A stretch of DNA of 64,000 nt from Tiliqua scincoides (GCF_035046505.1 NC_089826.1:70429254-70493253), one strand, 5' to 3'. Positions 31,961-44,165 are shown, numbered from the stretch's first letter. Numbers and translations are program-made. The notes: generated by a model not told the origin, from the letters alone.

Positions 31961-32074
31961 TTGATATGACTGCCATGTTTCTCTTTTACTTCTGTTCTAT
32001 GCCTGACAAGGGACCAGAGTGCATAGTTCATGCTGGGGATGGAACAGAGTAATTGCTGGGCTTTATTCTGAAAG

Positions 32075-32220
32075 GGGGGACAGCCATGATTGTCTTACCC
32101 CTTCCCAGAAGCTCTGGCTGTGAGATCTTGTCTAGCAACTAGTGAGGCTTATCCACCTGAAGGTGCCAGGGGCTTGAACGTGGCTGCTTTTGCATGGCAC
32201 TGAACCACGGAGGTACAGCC
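32075..32220 (-). mobile_element. tRNA-derived SINE, degraded
   Basis: On the - strand GAGTGGCTGTACCTCCGTGG and GTTCAAGCCCC resemble A and B boxes of a tRNA-derived SINE. The 3' part is poorly preserved. Confidence 0.45.
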
Positions 32221-32811
32221 ACTCTGGAGGCTGTATCCTTAGCATCCAGACTGTTAAAAAGTTCTAGAGTTGTGTTCTTTAACAAAACAAATATTTAAGA
32301 TCTCATTGGAAACTGCTTCAAACCTCCCCATATGGCTGCTTTGCTGATAGTGCTTTGATGTTTTTTTAACATGCATTTTAAACATGCTTTCTTTTTTCGC
32401 TTAAATGAATACTTGTCTTTTGGCCCTGGCTATGTCAGTTTCTACAACTGCCCATGCGTGCTAAGTTGTCAAAGGCCCTGTTGTCGTTTCTCTCTGAGAT
32501 GCTTCCCCTCTTGTATTTTTTACACAGATAAAAATTGAAGTGCTCCCAGTGGATCCAAGTATGGGACAGCAAATCATGAATAGAGTTAATTGTGCTGACT
32601 TGGAAATGCCAGAATCCCTTGCAAGTGACCGGTGTCTGGAAAGGCTGCTTGCAACATAGGCAGAAACAGAATAAACTGACACATTTCTTAGGGTGGGATA
32701 GAAGGAAAGATCCAAGATGTGTGTTGCTAGTAACTGAAAATATGACTTACAGCTATAAGGAATGGAGATTTTATTGTGCTTTCTCCTTTGATGTACTCAG
32801 GTACAGTATTT

Positions 32812-33395
32812 AGGGCCCAATCCTATGCTGGGGCAGCACTATGCTCAGTGCACGGCCCCAGCAATCACCATTGTGTGAGTGCCATAAGGCATGTTGCTAC
32901 TGCTCCGCCCTGCCAGTAAGCCCAACCCCAGTGGTGGAAAGGCCAGCACCAGTCAGTGCTGGGCCTCCGTGCCAGGAAGATGCTGGAACACCCAGCGGTA
33001 AGTGCTTCCACTGGCCAGCGGTGAGGCTTTCCAGAATAGAGGGAGGGCTGGGTAAGGCGGAGGGAGGTCAGAACTGGGTGGAGGGATGGCGGACCAAGGG
33101 GAGGATTGATCCCAGAAAGGGGGGGTGGACAGGGACAGTTGCGGAGCTTGCCACTGAATCCTATGCCCCCTCCCAAGTCGAGCTGCTGGACGCAGGCCTC
33201 CTCAATTCTGCACCCACTAAATAGCAGGCACAGCTCTGAGGAGACTCATTGGCAGCCGAGCTTTATCCGGGATAAGGGAACAAATGTAACCCCGAGGAGA
33301 CCCTGGAGGCTGCTCTGGCCCTGCAGGATACAATGGCAGCCATTTTGGCACCACTGGACTTCACAGCGCCAGAATACCATAGAATTGGGCTGCCC
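32812..33395. mobile_element. Longer fold-back element related to the GGGCCCAATCC family
   Basis: It starts AGGGCCCAATCCTATGCTGG and ends ATAGAATTGGGCTGCCCA; near the right end GATAAGGGAACAAATG recalls the family centre. GC-rich interior with no coding evidence. Confidence 0.45.
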
Positions 33396-34621
33396 ATTAT
33401 TTCAAGTTGTTGAAATGCGGTGAATTCAGGGCCAAAAGGAGCAGACTGAGAATGAGCTGAAATTCAAAATTTCCTATCATGAGTCATTAACAAGAATGAA
33501 AGTGGATGTACATTCTACCCAGTTTGTGCATGCGATTCTTGTACTGATCCCTCAAGGGAAGCTGCCTGTAGAAGCTTCTGAACACATGTAATTGTACCAG
33601 AGCACCTGAAAACAAAGGCATACATTAAAGACTACACACTACTGATTGTTCGTACTTCATACATTGTTACACCTGTCCTGTTCCTTTTTCACTATTGTCT
33701 TTCTGATACTCAGCAAAACAAGGGAACAACATGGAGGAGACTTGGCAGCTTTGGTTGCGCTTGGAGGTGGAGGCACAGCTGAGGTATGTGACCATTTTTG
33801 TTGAGAAGTGCTATATAATTATGTTTAATAACATGTGTTCTTTTTATATATGTTAGCCAACTCCGATTGCAGCAGAAATTTATCCAGCCACAGGCCAGTT
33901 CCGTGTGGCCAAAAATGAGACACAAGCCAGACGTACTGTGTACATTATAGGATAGGAAGAAAGCATTAGAAAAAGGGCAGCATTAGGCCATGTTGCCTAT
34001 TGGAAAGTTGGACAACAAAAGGCTGGTCTACACACTGTTTGCCCCTTGAGAGATGCAGTATTGAGTAGTGTGTGTGAATGAGAAGTCACAGATCAAACAT
34101 CTGCTCAGCTATGAAATATTTTGGGTTGTTGTGGGCCAACTATCACCCTCCCATGGCTGGGGGATGGCCGGTTGCCTCAGTTATGTCTTGCCATGTGGTG
34201 ACTACATTGTTGTGACTTGCATGTGTGAAAAAGTTGTCTTAGATGCAACACAACAGTTAAGAGCGTTCATATTCTTTAACATCACCTCAGACAAAATGGA
34301 GTCAGGGCTTTATCAAGCATTATACAGGCATGTGTAAATCAATAAAATATTGCTACTCACTGGATGGGGAGGGCATGTTGCACCTCAAGGCACACGTGTC
34401 AGTTGTTCTAGAGCAGAACTCCAGTATCCATAGCTAAAAGGAAGCCCTGGTCACTCAATAGTGCTATAGCATAAGAGTTATATTTTTCCCCTGAGTAGTA
34501 CGGTAGAGGCTCCTAAAACATTATATTCAACGGATACTGGAACTCCGTCTTTGAAAAATGATAGGTGTGTGTTTTCAAATGTGCTTTTTCAAAGTTTATT
34601 GATATGTAGTATGTAGTTTAT
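33396..34621. other. Intergenic, little recognised
   Basis: A SINE-core-like fragment at about 34095-34160 (TGGGCCAACTATCACCCTCC). Otherwise nothing definable. A local duplication of TTTATTGATATGTAGT sits at 34597-34632, directly before the retroposon. Confidence 0.5.
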
Positions 34622-34631
34622 TGATATGTAG

Positions 34632-35109
34632 TTCCCCTGGGGGCTGGGGATAAGAATAGGCCCTCAGTTTGGCTGTACTTGTCGTAGGAGGCGACTAAAC
34701 AGCCACCAGGTAGATGGGACTTGTCAGCCTGGGAAGGCAGCTCATCTGAGAGAAGGAAAACTCTGATCCCAAACCTCCACTGCCTTGTGGCTACATCCAG
34801 TTATGGAAAAGGCTTCAGGAGTCAACCTCGAGGCAAAATCCGGAACCAGAGTCCCTGAAGCAGTTCATGGCTGAACACAGTCACGTTCTGGCAACTCCTG
34901 CGATGCTGCTGGAACCAACTGTATTGGCCTCTGCCTTTCCATTGGACCATTTCAGCGACGTGGAGAGGGGGGATTTACTGCATGGGTAACAGCCTATCCT
35001 CCCTACCTACTTTACCCAGGCTTCGCGCACTGGAGAGGACACTCTGTTCCAGAACCACCATCCAGAGCGTGACACCATAGTCTTCCGAGACTGAAGGATG
35101 CCAACAAGG
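34632..35109 (+). mobile_element. 478-bp retroposon with exact 10-bp target duplication
   Basis: TGATATGTAG occurs at 34622-34631 and again at 35110-35119, directly flanking a GC-richer unit that starts TTCCCCTGGGGG and ends GGATGCCAACAAGG. This has the structure of a complete non-autonomous insertion. I could not assign the family; it may be a SINE or the 3' end of a LINE. Confidence 0.65.
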
Positions 35110-35230
35110 TGATATGTAGACACAGAAAAGTGTTCAAAGTAGGATTTATTTCAATTGATAAGTAACACCAGTTGCATTTTCTGTGATAATTCTAAATACC
35201 CCTTGCCAACTGGAAACCTAGCGCATCTTA

Positions 35231-35582
35231 AGGGCCCAATCCGTTCCAGCTCTGATGCAGCCAATGGAGCACATGCTGCTTAGGAGAAGGGGGAGAGTCA
35301 ATAATGGAGGCCTCCTCAACATAAGGGAATGTGTGCCTTCATTAGTGGGAAGGGTGAGGGTAAATAAAATGCCAGGTGCAGGGGAGTGGCAGCGAGATGC
35401 AAGTATCTTGTGGCCTTGTGCGCTCCCTGAAGCATCTGGTGGGCAGCTGTGAGACACAGAAAGCTGGCCTAGGTGGGCCCTGAGTCTGATCCAGCAGGGC
35501 TCTTCTTTTGTTCTTATGTTCCTTTACCTTGGGGCTGCATTGCAGCTGCATCAGAACGAGAAAGTTGGGTAGGATTGGACCA
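35231..35582. mobile_element. Fold-back MITE, copy E, interrupted by CR1
   Basis: The left arm AGGGCCCAATCCGTTCC runs to about 35358 and the right arm resumes at TTTACCTTGGGGCTGCATTG, ending TTGGGTAGGATTGGACC. The CR1 3' end (35377-35522) sits in the loop. Confidence 0.65.
35377..35522 (+). mobile_element. CR1 LINE 3' end nested in a fold-back repeat
   Basis: This matches the other CR1 3' ends, ending CTCTTCTTTTGTTCTTATG, and lies in the middle of the palindromic repeat 35231-35582. The fold-back arms resume on each side. Confidence 0.7.
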
Positions 35583-35756
35583 TTAGCTTCCTGGAATGCA
35601 GTTGGTATCCATGCCAATCTATGTGTCATTTGTATACTTGAAACATGTTTGCTTTCAGTTTTATTTTTGATACCCTCAAAAGAATTGAAAAAGTCATTGG
35701 AGTATGTTTTGTTTTGAAACAGCCCCATTCTAACCTAACCATTCTTACTCAGAATA

Positions 35757-36330
35757 AAATTGGGGAAGAGCTGGAGCCCAGTGGAAAAGCTTTGCCTACA
35801 AGGGTCCCAGGTTCAACCCCCAGCCTCTTTCAGTAAAACTAGAAAAATCCTTCGCCTGAAATGCAGTCAGTGTTGAGTTGACCAATGGCCTTCAACCTTT
35901 TTTTTGTGCCACAACCCCAATAAATAACATATGAGACTGGGGCCCCAGTCAATCTTGCCCCACCACCTGGGAACCTATCTCCCATCCCTGTTGCCACCCA
36001 CTCCCCACCCCATTACTTCCTCCCAGCAGTATTCACTGTAACAAAATATTCTTATTAGAGAGAACAGAAAAAGTTACCATGAAACCTGGCATTAGTGAAA
36101 GCTATTTTAGCACAATTGCTAAGAACCTGAGCCTAACTGGGACACAAATCTCCTGGCACCTGAACGGGTACATCAGAGGTCTCCCCTTTATCTGGTGGTG
36201 CTCTAGTCCAGTGGTCTTCAACCTTTCTTATTCCTTTAAGTTGCCACGACCCCACAACTGAGGCTTTGCGACCCCAAGGTTGAAGAAAGGGGCGTTGACC
36301 ATACTGAGCTAGATGGACCAAGGGAGAAAT
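35757..36330 (+). mobile_element. tRNA-derived SINE split by a hAT-like insertion
   Basis: The left part (35757-35884) has a tRNA-like B box (GGGTCCCAGGTTCAACCCC) and a SINE body. The right part (36302-36330) carries on with TACTGAGCTAGATGGACC, the usual body of squamate tRNA SINEs. Between them is an insert flanked by exact 8-bp repeats. Confidence 0.75.
35885..36293. mobile_element. hAT-like non-autonomous element, 8-bp target duplication
   Basis: GTTGACCA is present at 35877-35884 and 36294-36301. The 409-bp insert has inverted CTTCAACC...GGTTGAAG ends and hAT-family words (GCCACAACCCC, GCGACCCC). A second arm-like sequence at about 36205 suggests an internal rearrangement or nested copy. 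It has no coding capacity. Confidence 0.7.
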
Positions 36331-36344
36331 GATGGACGAAGCAG

Positions 36345-36935
36345 AAATGAACGAGTTCTATGAGAATTCTTTCCATTTCAAGCAGAGGGCAGGATAAGTT
36401 TCTTATCCAAAGATGTTATCAACATATATGTTTCAAATGACTTTCAACTTCTAAGGTTTGAGTTCACATACTTAATCATATTTTGTATGAGAGAATTAGT
36501 GGCAACTCATCTCAGTCCCAGTTTTAAAAGAGAAAACGAAGCAGACAGTCTTGTTAATTTAGCCTATAGACTTGGAATAAAGTACAACATCCATCATCTC
36601 ATCAAAATTCAATTAAAACTCAGTGCAGCTTCCAAGGAAAAGGAGCCAATTTTCTGCTAGAAGCATTGCTCACAGAACAGCACTACAAAAAAAAAAATCC
36701 TCCTTAATGGTTCTTCCATTCTGGGAGCCAATTCCAAAGAACCCATTTGGGGGCTTCAAATTGCCCTTTACATTAAAAGCTAGGACAGGTGTAGTCTTAA
36801 AGCCGGAGCCTTTGTCATTAATTTAATGCATGCTGTCACCACACTTTGTCAAGCGCCAGGGAGATTCGGCTAGCCAGCCTTTTTAGCTAGGTTTAGTTTA
36901 AAATAATCCCGTTTTGGACTATTGGATAGCCGGTT
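36345..36935. promoter_or_regulatory. Repeat-poor block between PHOX2B and LIMCH1
   Basis: About 590 bp of non-repetitive AT-rich DNA with ordered homeobox-like cores (CAATTAAAAC, GTCATTAATTTAATGC) and no reading frame of note. It starts just after a SINE/hAT nest and ends before ordinary intergenic DNA. The texture suggests constraint, so a distal enhancer of either gene is possible. Confidence 0.35.
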
Positions 36936-37229
36936 CTCATACCCACCAAATAATTTTGTGGGATTCAGGGTTTCAGATTTATTGATTGAGCAGGCTGAAA
37001 TCTGTGCTTTCTCTACATATCTCTGGGTTTACAACTCATTAAAACAGAGGAATTTTTAAATATTTACAACAGCTTTTTAACCCATTTCTTACATTGACAT
37101 ATGTAAGTTGACATATGTAAGTTGGCACATTGCTCAAACCTCCAACATTGGTGCCTTTGGGGGATATTGAAAGATGTGCAGATTGAGTTAGTTTAATAAA
37201 CAAAAGATTAGTTAGGAGTAGCGTGATGT

Positions 37230-37910
37230 CCACCTCCCCACATGAGCTCCCCAGTAGTCCCCAGAAGCAGAAGCGTCCTACTGTTATAAGGTTGACAGTG
37301 AGACAATGACATCACCACTAGATGCGTGGGCTGGGAGAGAGAGACTGTTGGTGGCATTGGCTCAGCAAAGGAGTGGGAGAGTTTAAAAGGCAGGGTGGGA
37401 GAGCTAGCGGTGAAAGAAGCAACAGTGGCAAGAGGAACAAAAATGGGATGGAGAACGAAGTCAGCAGAGGAAGGGAAAAGGATGAGACTAGCTTGGCAGT
37501 AGTGGTGGAACAGCCCAGGAGAGGATGAGAAGGACATGAAGGAAAAGGTGAGGGAAGATGAGAGAGTGTGGGGGAAGAAAGAGGTGCTGCAGGCCAAGTG
37601 GTGAAAAGGCAAGGGAGGAAGAGGTGGAGAGGCATCTGCACCCAGAGAGCTCCGCTGGGCTGGTGGGCAGAGGGTTGTCTGTGCCTGGGGAGAAGGGAAG
37701 AGACCTGAGGGAAGCTCCTTCTTCAGGCAGGAAGCCTTCCAGGGTTGGCCCATCCTGCCTTGAAGAAGGTCTATGCAAGAAATGGAAGATGGCCAGCAAC
37801 CCCTTGAAGGATTCAGGGGACACCAAGGAAAGTGAAGAAACTTTCTGGTGGAAAGGAGCACCAATAAAATAATTTCTGAGCAGCTTATATGTTGGTCTCT
37901 ATTGTTATAT
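37230..37910 (+). other. Purine-rich block of unknown nature
   Basis: About 600 bp of GA-rich DNA with TTTAAAAGGC near 37382 and AATAAAATAA at 37865-37874. Long open frames on both strands (315 nt on +, 657 nt on -) result from the base composition, and their translations are low-complexity. It could be a solo LTR of unknown family or a simple expanded tract. No gene is supported. Confidence 0.35.
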
Positions 37911-38228
37911 TTCAGGCACCTCCCTGCACCTAAAACGTCAAACCTTAAGCCCTACTATGTGGAGCTTCTCCCTTGGGATGAGTCCTCATAGTTTGGGGGG
38001 GGGGGATGACAAGTATTAAAGATTTTGTTTTTTTAATCCAATCACACGTTCCAGATCCAAAAATGCACTCAAAAAATACGCAAGCATATTGGGTATCACA
38101 GCCACATTCATTAACATTTCTGGGAATGCAGTTAGAAAGCTCCCTTGCTTGCGTTATGCAAGGATGATTCAGGAGAAAGGAAAGTACACTGTAAAGTGTT
38201 GTCTGCTGCCAGAACGCTAGTTCCAGTG

Positions 38229-38389
38229 GTGGACCCAGCCCTTTGGATTTGGGCTGTAATACAACTAAGGAGGAACTCCATTAAACTCAGTGGGGCTGTC
38301 TTCTGAGTAGACATGCCTAGGATTGCCTTGGTAGCCCTGTTTCATTCGAAGACAGAAAGCAGCTAGACCTTTCAGTACCTGATCAGAAA
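38229..38389 (+). repeat. 160-bp direct repeat, copy 1
   Basis: It runs from TGGACCCAGCCC to TTCAGTACCTGATCAGAA and matches 39908-40070 at roughly 90% by eye, in the same orientation. It includes one arm of the 80-bp palindromic family but the match extends beyond it. Confidence 0.65.
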
Positions 38390-39907
38390 GCTTCTGGGTA
38401 CTGCACAACACCAAGTTTATTATTATTTTTTTTTAACAAGCTTCCCAGAACACTATTAAGCACAAGAAAATAATTATAAGTTCAAAAATAATTGAACTGC
38501 ACTGGTTTTAATCAATATTTTATTTATAAACATAACATTTACTATAAAAGCTGTTTCATTTTAGACAATTTTCTTACTTTTCAGAGGCATTTTAGAATAA
38601 ATATCGTCAATGGAGATTAGTGTACGTCAACATTAATCCAAGTAGGACTCTCTTGTCCTTTGGTGGTCTTGCATATAAAGTAGCCCTCTTTTGGCTCACC
38701 TTTTTTTCTATCACAGATGGATAACTACAGTGGATACAGAATTAACTCTACGTAACAAGAATAAGAACCACTATGAAGTCTTGAGAGTGAAATATATAAA
38801 AATAATTATGACATGGCTATGCCTGCTCTCTAAAAGAAATGAAACACTAAATACATTTTTTTTCCTTTTTTTGGAACATCTAAAAAAACCCAACGCATTA
38901 CATTTATTATATTGGCGCATCAACAGTAAATCACACACCATTGCAAATCAGCACAATAGTGAAACTTCATTTTCCTGCCACCCTAGCCCTCCCAAAAAAG
39001 ACTTTTTAAACAACGGATAAGTTGCACATATAACAGAGCTGGAAATCGAGATGGCTGACGCATGAGTGAACCTCCTGTATAATAATATGAAATGAAATAT
39101 AAAGAGGAAGAGTTGGCAATTATAAATGGGAAGGGGGGGAGAAACCACACACACGTTTATCTCTATGCTGGTGACTAATCAATCATAATGGAGAAGTTGT
39201 GTGATTGGTGAGTTCTGTGAATTCTGGATACAATTATATTTTCTTGAAAATAGGCCGGACTTTAAATTCAGTTTTGATAAGAGCAGGATCAGATCTACAT
39301 GATACTTGGAACTGCACATAAAGTTTGTTTTTTTTTTTTAAATCATCTTTCATACATGTGCAATCACAACAATTGCAATCCACTAGGCTAAGTCTTCTCT
39401 GCACGCTCCCTGAAAGGAACATGTGCTATGCACAAACACATTTGCGCTCTTGTACAAGTTCTATTGATTTTAGTGACTTTTACAGCAGTTCCTGCTTTAC
39501 TGTATGCAGTGGCCACAATCCAGCACGGAGTAAGTTTTTTGTATTCTAACCAATATTTGCAATCTTGCACGTGCATGGAATACCTACCAAGGTCAAGGGT
39601 ACTTAAGCAATTATGTGCCAGACTGCACCCTAAACATATACTGTATGTAACAAGTGCGTCTGCCTTAGCACAAATCCACAGGTCAGCTATGCAACTGTTC
39701 TCTTCCCATGTGCAGTCAACCAACATGGTGTGCAGACTAGGCAGTGGAGACACATAATAAAGCCACATGTTCCAAAAAGCACACTCGGTGAAAACACCAT
39801 TCCAGCATCTGCATGGAATTCAGAACAATGTTAGAGTTGAGTCCTCCTGTAGCAATGTTGCTTGAATTAAGAGGTAATAATGTATGCCACAATCCTCCTT
39901 CCTGCTA

Positions 39908-40070
39908 TACTGGACCCAGCCCGTCTGTTTTGGGTTATAATACAACTAAGGAGTAACTCCATTAAACTCAGTGGGGCTGTCTTTTGAATAGATATGCCTA
40001 GGATTGCACTGTTAGCCCTGTTTCATTTTAAGACAGAAAGTAGCTAGACCTTTCAGTACTTGATCAGAAT
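39908..40070 (+). repeat. 160-bp direct repeat, copy 2
   Basis: It matches 38229-38389 from TGGACCCAGCCC to TTCAGTACTTGATCAGAA. The two copies bracket the repeat-poor block that may be the distal LIMCH1 3' UTR. Confidence 0.65.
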
Positions 40071-41053
40071 GTACAGATCATTGGAATGACAATGACAGGA
40101 GGTGTAGACACAGGATGCTGGCACTTCCAAGTGGCTACACCTACCGAGACTGGAAGTGCGATTTCACTACTTTTGCCTCCTACCTTCCAATCCCTGCTGG
40201 TCCACCTGGCAGGGATCAGAACAGGTGCCATTTGTAAGCTAACTTGTGAAGCTGAGCACGTGTGTTCCAGGGATAAAGGTTTCTTGACCTTCCCCTGGAA
40301 ACTGCAGCACCCAAGGTAGAGAACTCCATTCTTGCTGAGCCCCCAAGGCAGCCACAAACCAAGACCGTGTTCTGAATGTCAACCCCGGTATTCATACCCT
40401 TAGTGTTTCCCAAACTTCTGAGGCACACTTGTTATCTGAATTAAAATGAGAGCCATACTTCACTTTCACAGGCCAAAAGGAATTAACCCTCAAAGAGACC
40501 CATTCTCTTGTGTTTCTGTCAGACGTGAGTTGTTTAGGCCTCCTGACTGACCAGGAGTTAGGTCTCTTCCTGACCAGCGCAGTGTCTCATGCAGAGATGC
40601 AAGCAGCCTCTGAAAGTGGGTAATTCTGTGTCTCTGTATTCAGTAACACCCAGTGCAGAGACATAACAGAATTATTTGCCTCCTAATTAAGCTGATTGGC
40701 CAGAGCAGCAAATCATCCAGAGACATGGTTAACATCCTCCCGTGGCCTTCAGATGAGGCAATCTTTCATTATTTCATCTATTTATTTTTTACAATACATT
40801 ATTGTGCCCAAGCATATAGTTTGGGAATTTCTGCTTTACTGTAATGGGGATAAATCAATGGGGGAGGGGGGGAGGTCCTTACAAAAAACTTACTGTGGTT
40901 TTTGTTTTCATATTGTACATTTCTTGTTCTGCAGGGAGGTATTACAACATGAACTGTGTAATCATCAACAAAACATAATATGGGACTCAACTGTATGTTC
41001 CGCACACATTTCCTTAGCCTTTAGAACCCCTACCAATCTCTGATCTTGGGAAC

Positions 41054-41055
<2 letters not shown>

Positions 41056-41121
<66 letters not shown>
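41056..41121. repeat. (AT) microsatellite
   Basis: Uninterrupted AT run of 66 bp downstream of the LIMCH1 stop. If the long 3' UTR is used it would be transcribed. Confidence 0.95.
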
Positions 41122-41122
<1 letters not shown>

Positions 41123-42721
41123 CATCCGTACGTCACTAGTGACTGTGCAACAGTTTTGTAATTTCTAAGGCACCATTTTAACAAAATGTAAACCTTCCTA
41201 TCAGACAGCAATACAATTTAAAACCAACAAGAGTGTACAAATGGTTAGGAGTGATAAAGGAGACATTTTCTGCACACAAGTATGGAACCATATGCCAAGA
41301 TCTGCTTGGGCAGAAAAATAAATAGGTACTAGCTGTGCAACTCTTAGAAAATATTTATTGCTTACCTAAGAAATGTCTACTATTTTTGCTAACACATCAA
41401 GAGACAACTGAAGTGTACATATAATCATGTACAATGAGAAATCTCCGTTAAAAGTTTGTTTTATATTCTTGAGGCAGCATGAATATGTTTTTCTTTTAAT
41501 GATCATCCTCAGGTGCTAATCACATCCGTTTTCATATCACTTTTTATCAGCTTGCTGAATTTACCACGTAATAGGTACTCACAAGCCCCTCCTGTACTAC
41601 TGCAGCAAGTCAACTAAATCTCAAAGCTGCCTCCAATAGCCAGGCTCAGCTCCTGCAGCTGCTGTAGCAAACTAAGAGGACAGAAATAATGTCAAACAGA
41701 AACCCACACAGTGCATTTGAACTGAATATGCTGAAATCAAGATTCAACATTTTTGGCCTGATCTTCCAATTCTTATGCATCGAAAAGCTCTCATTGTCAT
41801 CAGTCAGTCAGAGGGCTGGTTCTTCTGTTCTTTTAATGGTGTGGTTGCTGCTGCTTCCTCGTGGCTGAATAATTCCCGTGCCACATCAGTGATAGATGTA
41901 ACAGGGGAGGCTGTATGGCAGGGTATATGTGGTTACCTCCCACACCAACACTATTGGCTTCAGATGAGTTGGCACCAACGTGGGAAATAAACACATAATA
42001 TGCATGCATGGTCTCCTCATTACATGTGTGTATACCAGACCAGAGTAGTGCAGGAAGCAATCATGGAAACATGAGAACCATACTGCTAAGCAGGTAGTGT
42101 AAGGATTGGAATTTATGACCACAGTAGGATGATATAAAGCAAAACTCGACAACCTGTGGATTGTGTGGCTAATTCAAGTAGATAGGCACACGGGGCCTAA
42201 TCTAGATCAGGGGTTTTTAATGTGCCCTGCCACATTTGCAATCAGGATCAGACCCCTGGGGCTCTTTGCTCCAGGAGGACAACTCCCATTGCTATCTCCT
42301 GGGGCAAACAACAGCCACAAGGGTCCTGATCAACTCTAAAACAAAAACACTTTTCAGTCCTAATCCAGATCAGGGTCCCAGGTTGCAGCTGGTTCCATTT
42401 TAAAAGAAAAGCATGCCCCCATCATGCAATCTGCATCTTTTGTAGCGTGGTCCTCAGTTTATATGTTCAAACTGCCTCCACGAACTCATAACTGCTCCTA
42501 GCGCAGTGCCAATTTTGAGAATTTGGCCAAGGGCACAAGAGGCGATAGCCTGTGGAGACTCATCACATGGTGGTTTTTACATACCTTTTTACATACCTAA
42601 GTTATCAAGTGATAACTGCATTTGCCCTGTGAATATGGATGTGTGATCTCACCCCAAGCTTCTTTATATACTAACCATAAGCATGTTTACTTGGGAATAG
42701 ATCCCATTAGCTTCTACTGAG

Positions 42722-42850
42722 CTCATTTTTTTAGATTGTGAGCCCTTTTGGGACAGGGAGCCATTAGTTATTTGATTTTTTTTCTGTAAACCACTTTGGG
42801 AACTTTTTGTTGAAAAGCAGTATATAAATACTGTTAATAATAATAATAAT
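42722..42850 (+). repeat. SINE-like 3' tail ending in TAA repeats, copy 1
   Basis: ATTGTGAGCCCTTTTGGGAC through TATATAAATACTG and (TAA)n, then ATTTCCAAAT. It is closely similar along about 130 bp to 63160-63297 in the same orientation. A dispersed retroposon tail. Confidence 0.6.
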
Positions 42851-44148
42851 TTCCAAATACGTGTGCTCAGGGTCTCAGCCTAAATCATATAATTAGTATC
42901 ATATATTCATACGGGCCCTTTTGAGGGCCTGCTTATTTGCTTGAGTTCGGTATGTGTAATATCAAGGGGGCAGCACAGAAGATAAATACGATATGCAAAT
43001 GATCCCATATATAGCAACTTTACTGAAAACAGGACACAAAAAATAAACAGGTAGTCCTTTAAGTTGTACCAATCAGCCAAAATCTTGACCATGCAATTTT
43101 AAATGTGCCCACTGTCTTCAGAATAACAATTATAACAATAATTGAATAACAAGAGCCTCCAGTCCAAAACTCCACAGGGTTCCCAAGCATGCACAGGATC
43201 TACCCCATAATCAGGAGGACAGCTTCCTGCACATGTGGCTCATTCCCCATCACTGCAAATGTTAAAGAGCAGCCTTTAATATGGAGTTGCACCAGGCATG
43301 CTTTAGGGAGCTCCTGCAATATGTAATGCATGGGTAGGATTTCCTGTTCATTATTTCAGAGTTGCCAACTTCTGCATTCCCAGATGGAATTCTGTTCTTC
43401 AGACAATGACCATGGAAGGGAAGACATGTTTATTTTGATCCCCTCACAACAATTGGTTGGACTCCATTGTAAATTGGCTTCTAATTGGCCAATCAGAAGG
43501 GTTTTGCCATTACAGATGCACTGAGACACTGCTGAGTCACTAAAACCAATTCCAAAGAAATGCAGCTTTCATCTGGGGTATTTCCCGGTTGAAAACTTGA
43601 AAACTTTCTTTTTCTTGTCCTTGTAAATGAAATTTTGGGTAAACTTTTAAGCACTTCCTGATTTGAATTAGATATGGTCACGGGGGTCAAGGAAGTTGCC
43701 CCAGGGTTGGATCCAGCTCACAAGCTTCCACTTCGCCCTCCCTATTTTATTCCTGCAACTGCTTCACAACTGCTGAATGCACACATTATTGTTAAGTTTA
43801 GCGAAAACAGCTGTATTTGGTAAAACAATTTGTTATTTTAAGGAGTATTATTTTATGCACACACAAGTTGCATGACTAAAGGAGAAATAATTTATAGAAT
43901 TCCTACCCTCCACTGAAGGTAAAATAGTAAAATGTTCCAGAATTACAGTATATATATTTTTTTTTATCAAACTAGTATATTTGTGTACAAAAAGTTACCA
44001 CTTCAGTCATAAGCAGAAAATGCTGCCTGCTTAATCTCCCCCCCCAAGTGCAACTAATTGGATTAATAAGTTGGCATATTATAGAACATCTACAAAGGTT
44101 GTGTAAACTTAAAATTCTCAGTTCCTAGTCATATTACAACAGAACAGG

Positions 44149-44165
44149 TTTATTGCATCTTTATT
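44149..44165 (-). terminator. Candidate proximal LIMCH1 poly(A) signals
   Basis: Two AATAAA hexamers on the - strand sit 11 bp apart, about 330 nt downstream of the LIMCH1 stop codon, in repeat-free sequence. Confidence 0.45.

Noticed and set aside
37208-37864. Open frame of 218 codons on -
   Set aside because: Low-complexity Ser/Pro/Leu translation caused by pyrimidine-rich DNA; no initiation context, motifs or splice support.
41755-41780. TTTTGGCCTGATCTTCCAATTCTTATG as a CR1 tail
   Set aside because: Only the last bases resemble the CR1 3' end; no upstream match, so the evidence is too weak.
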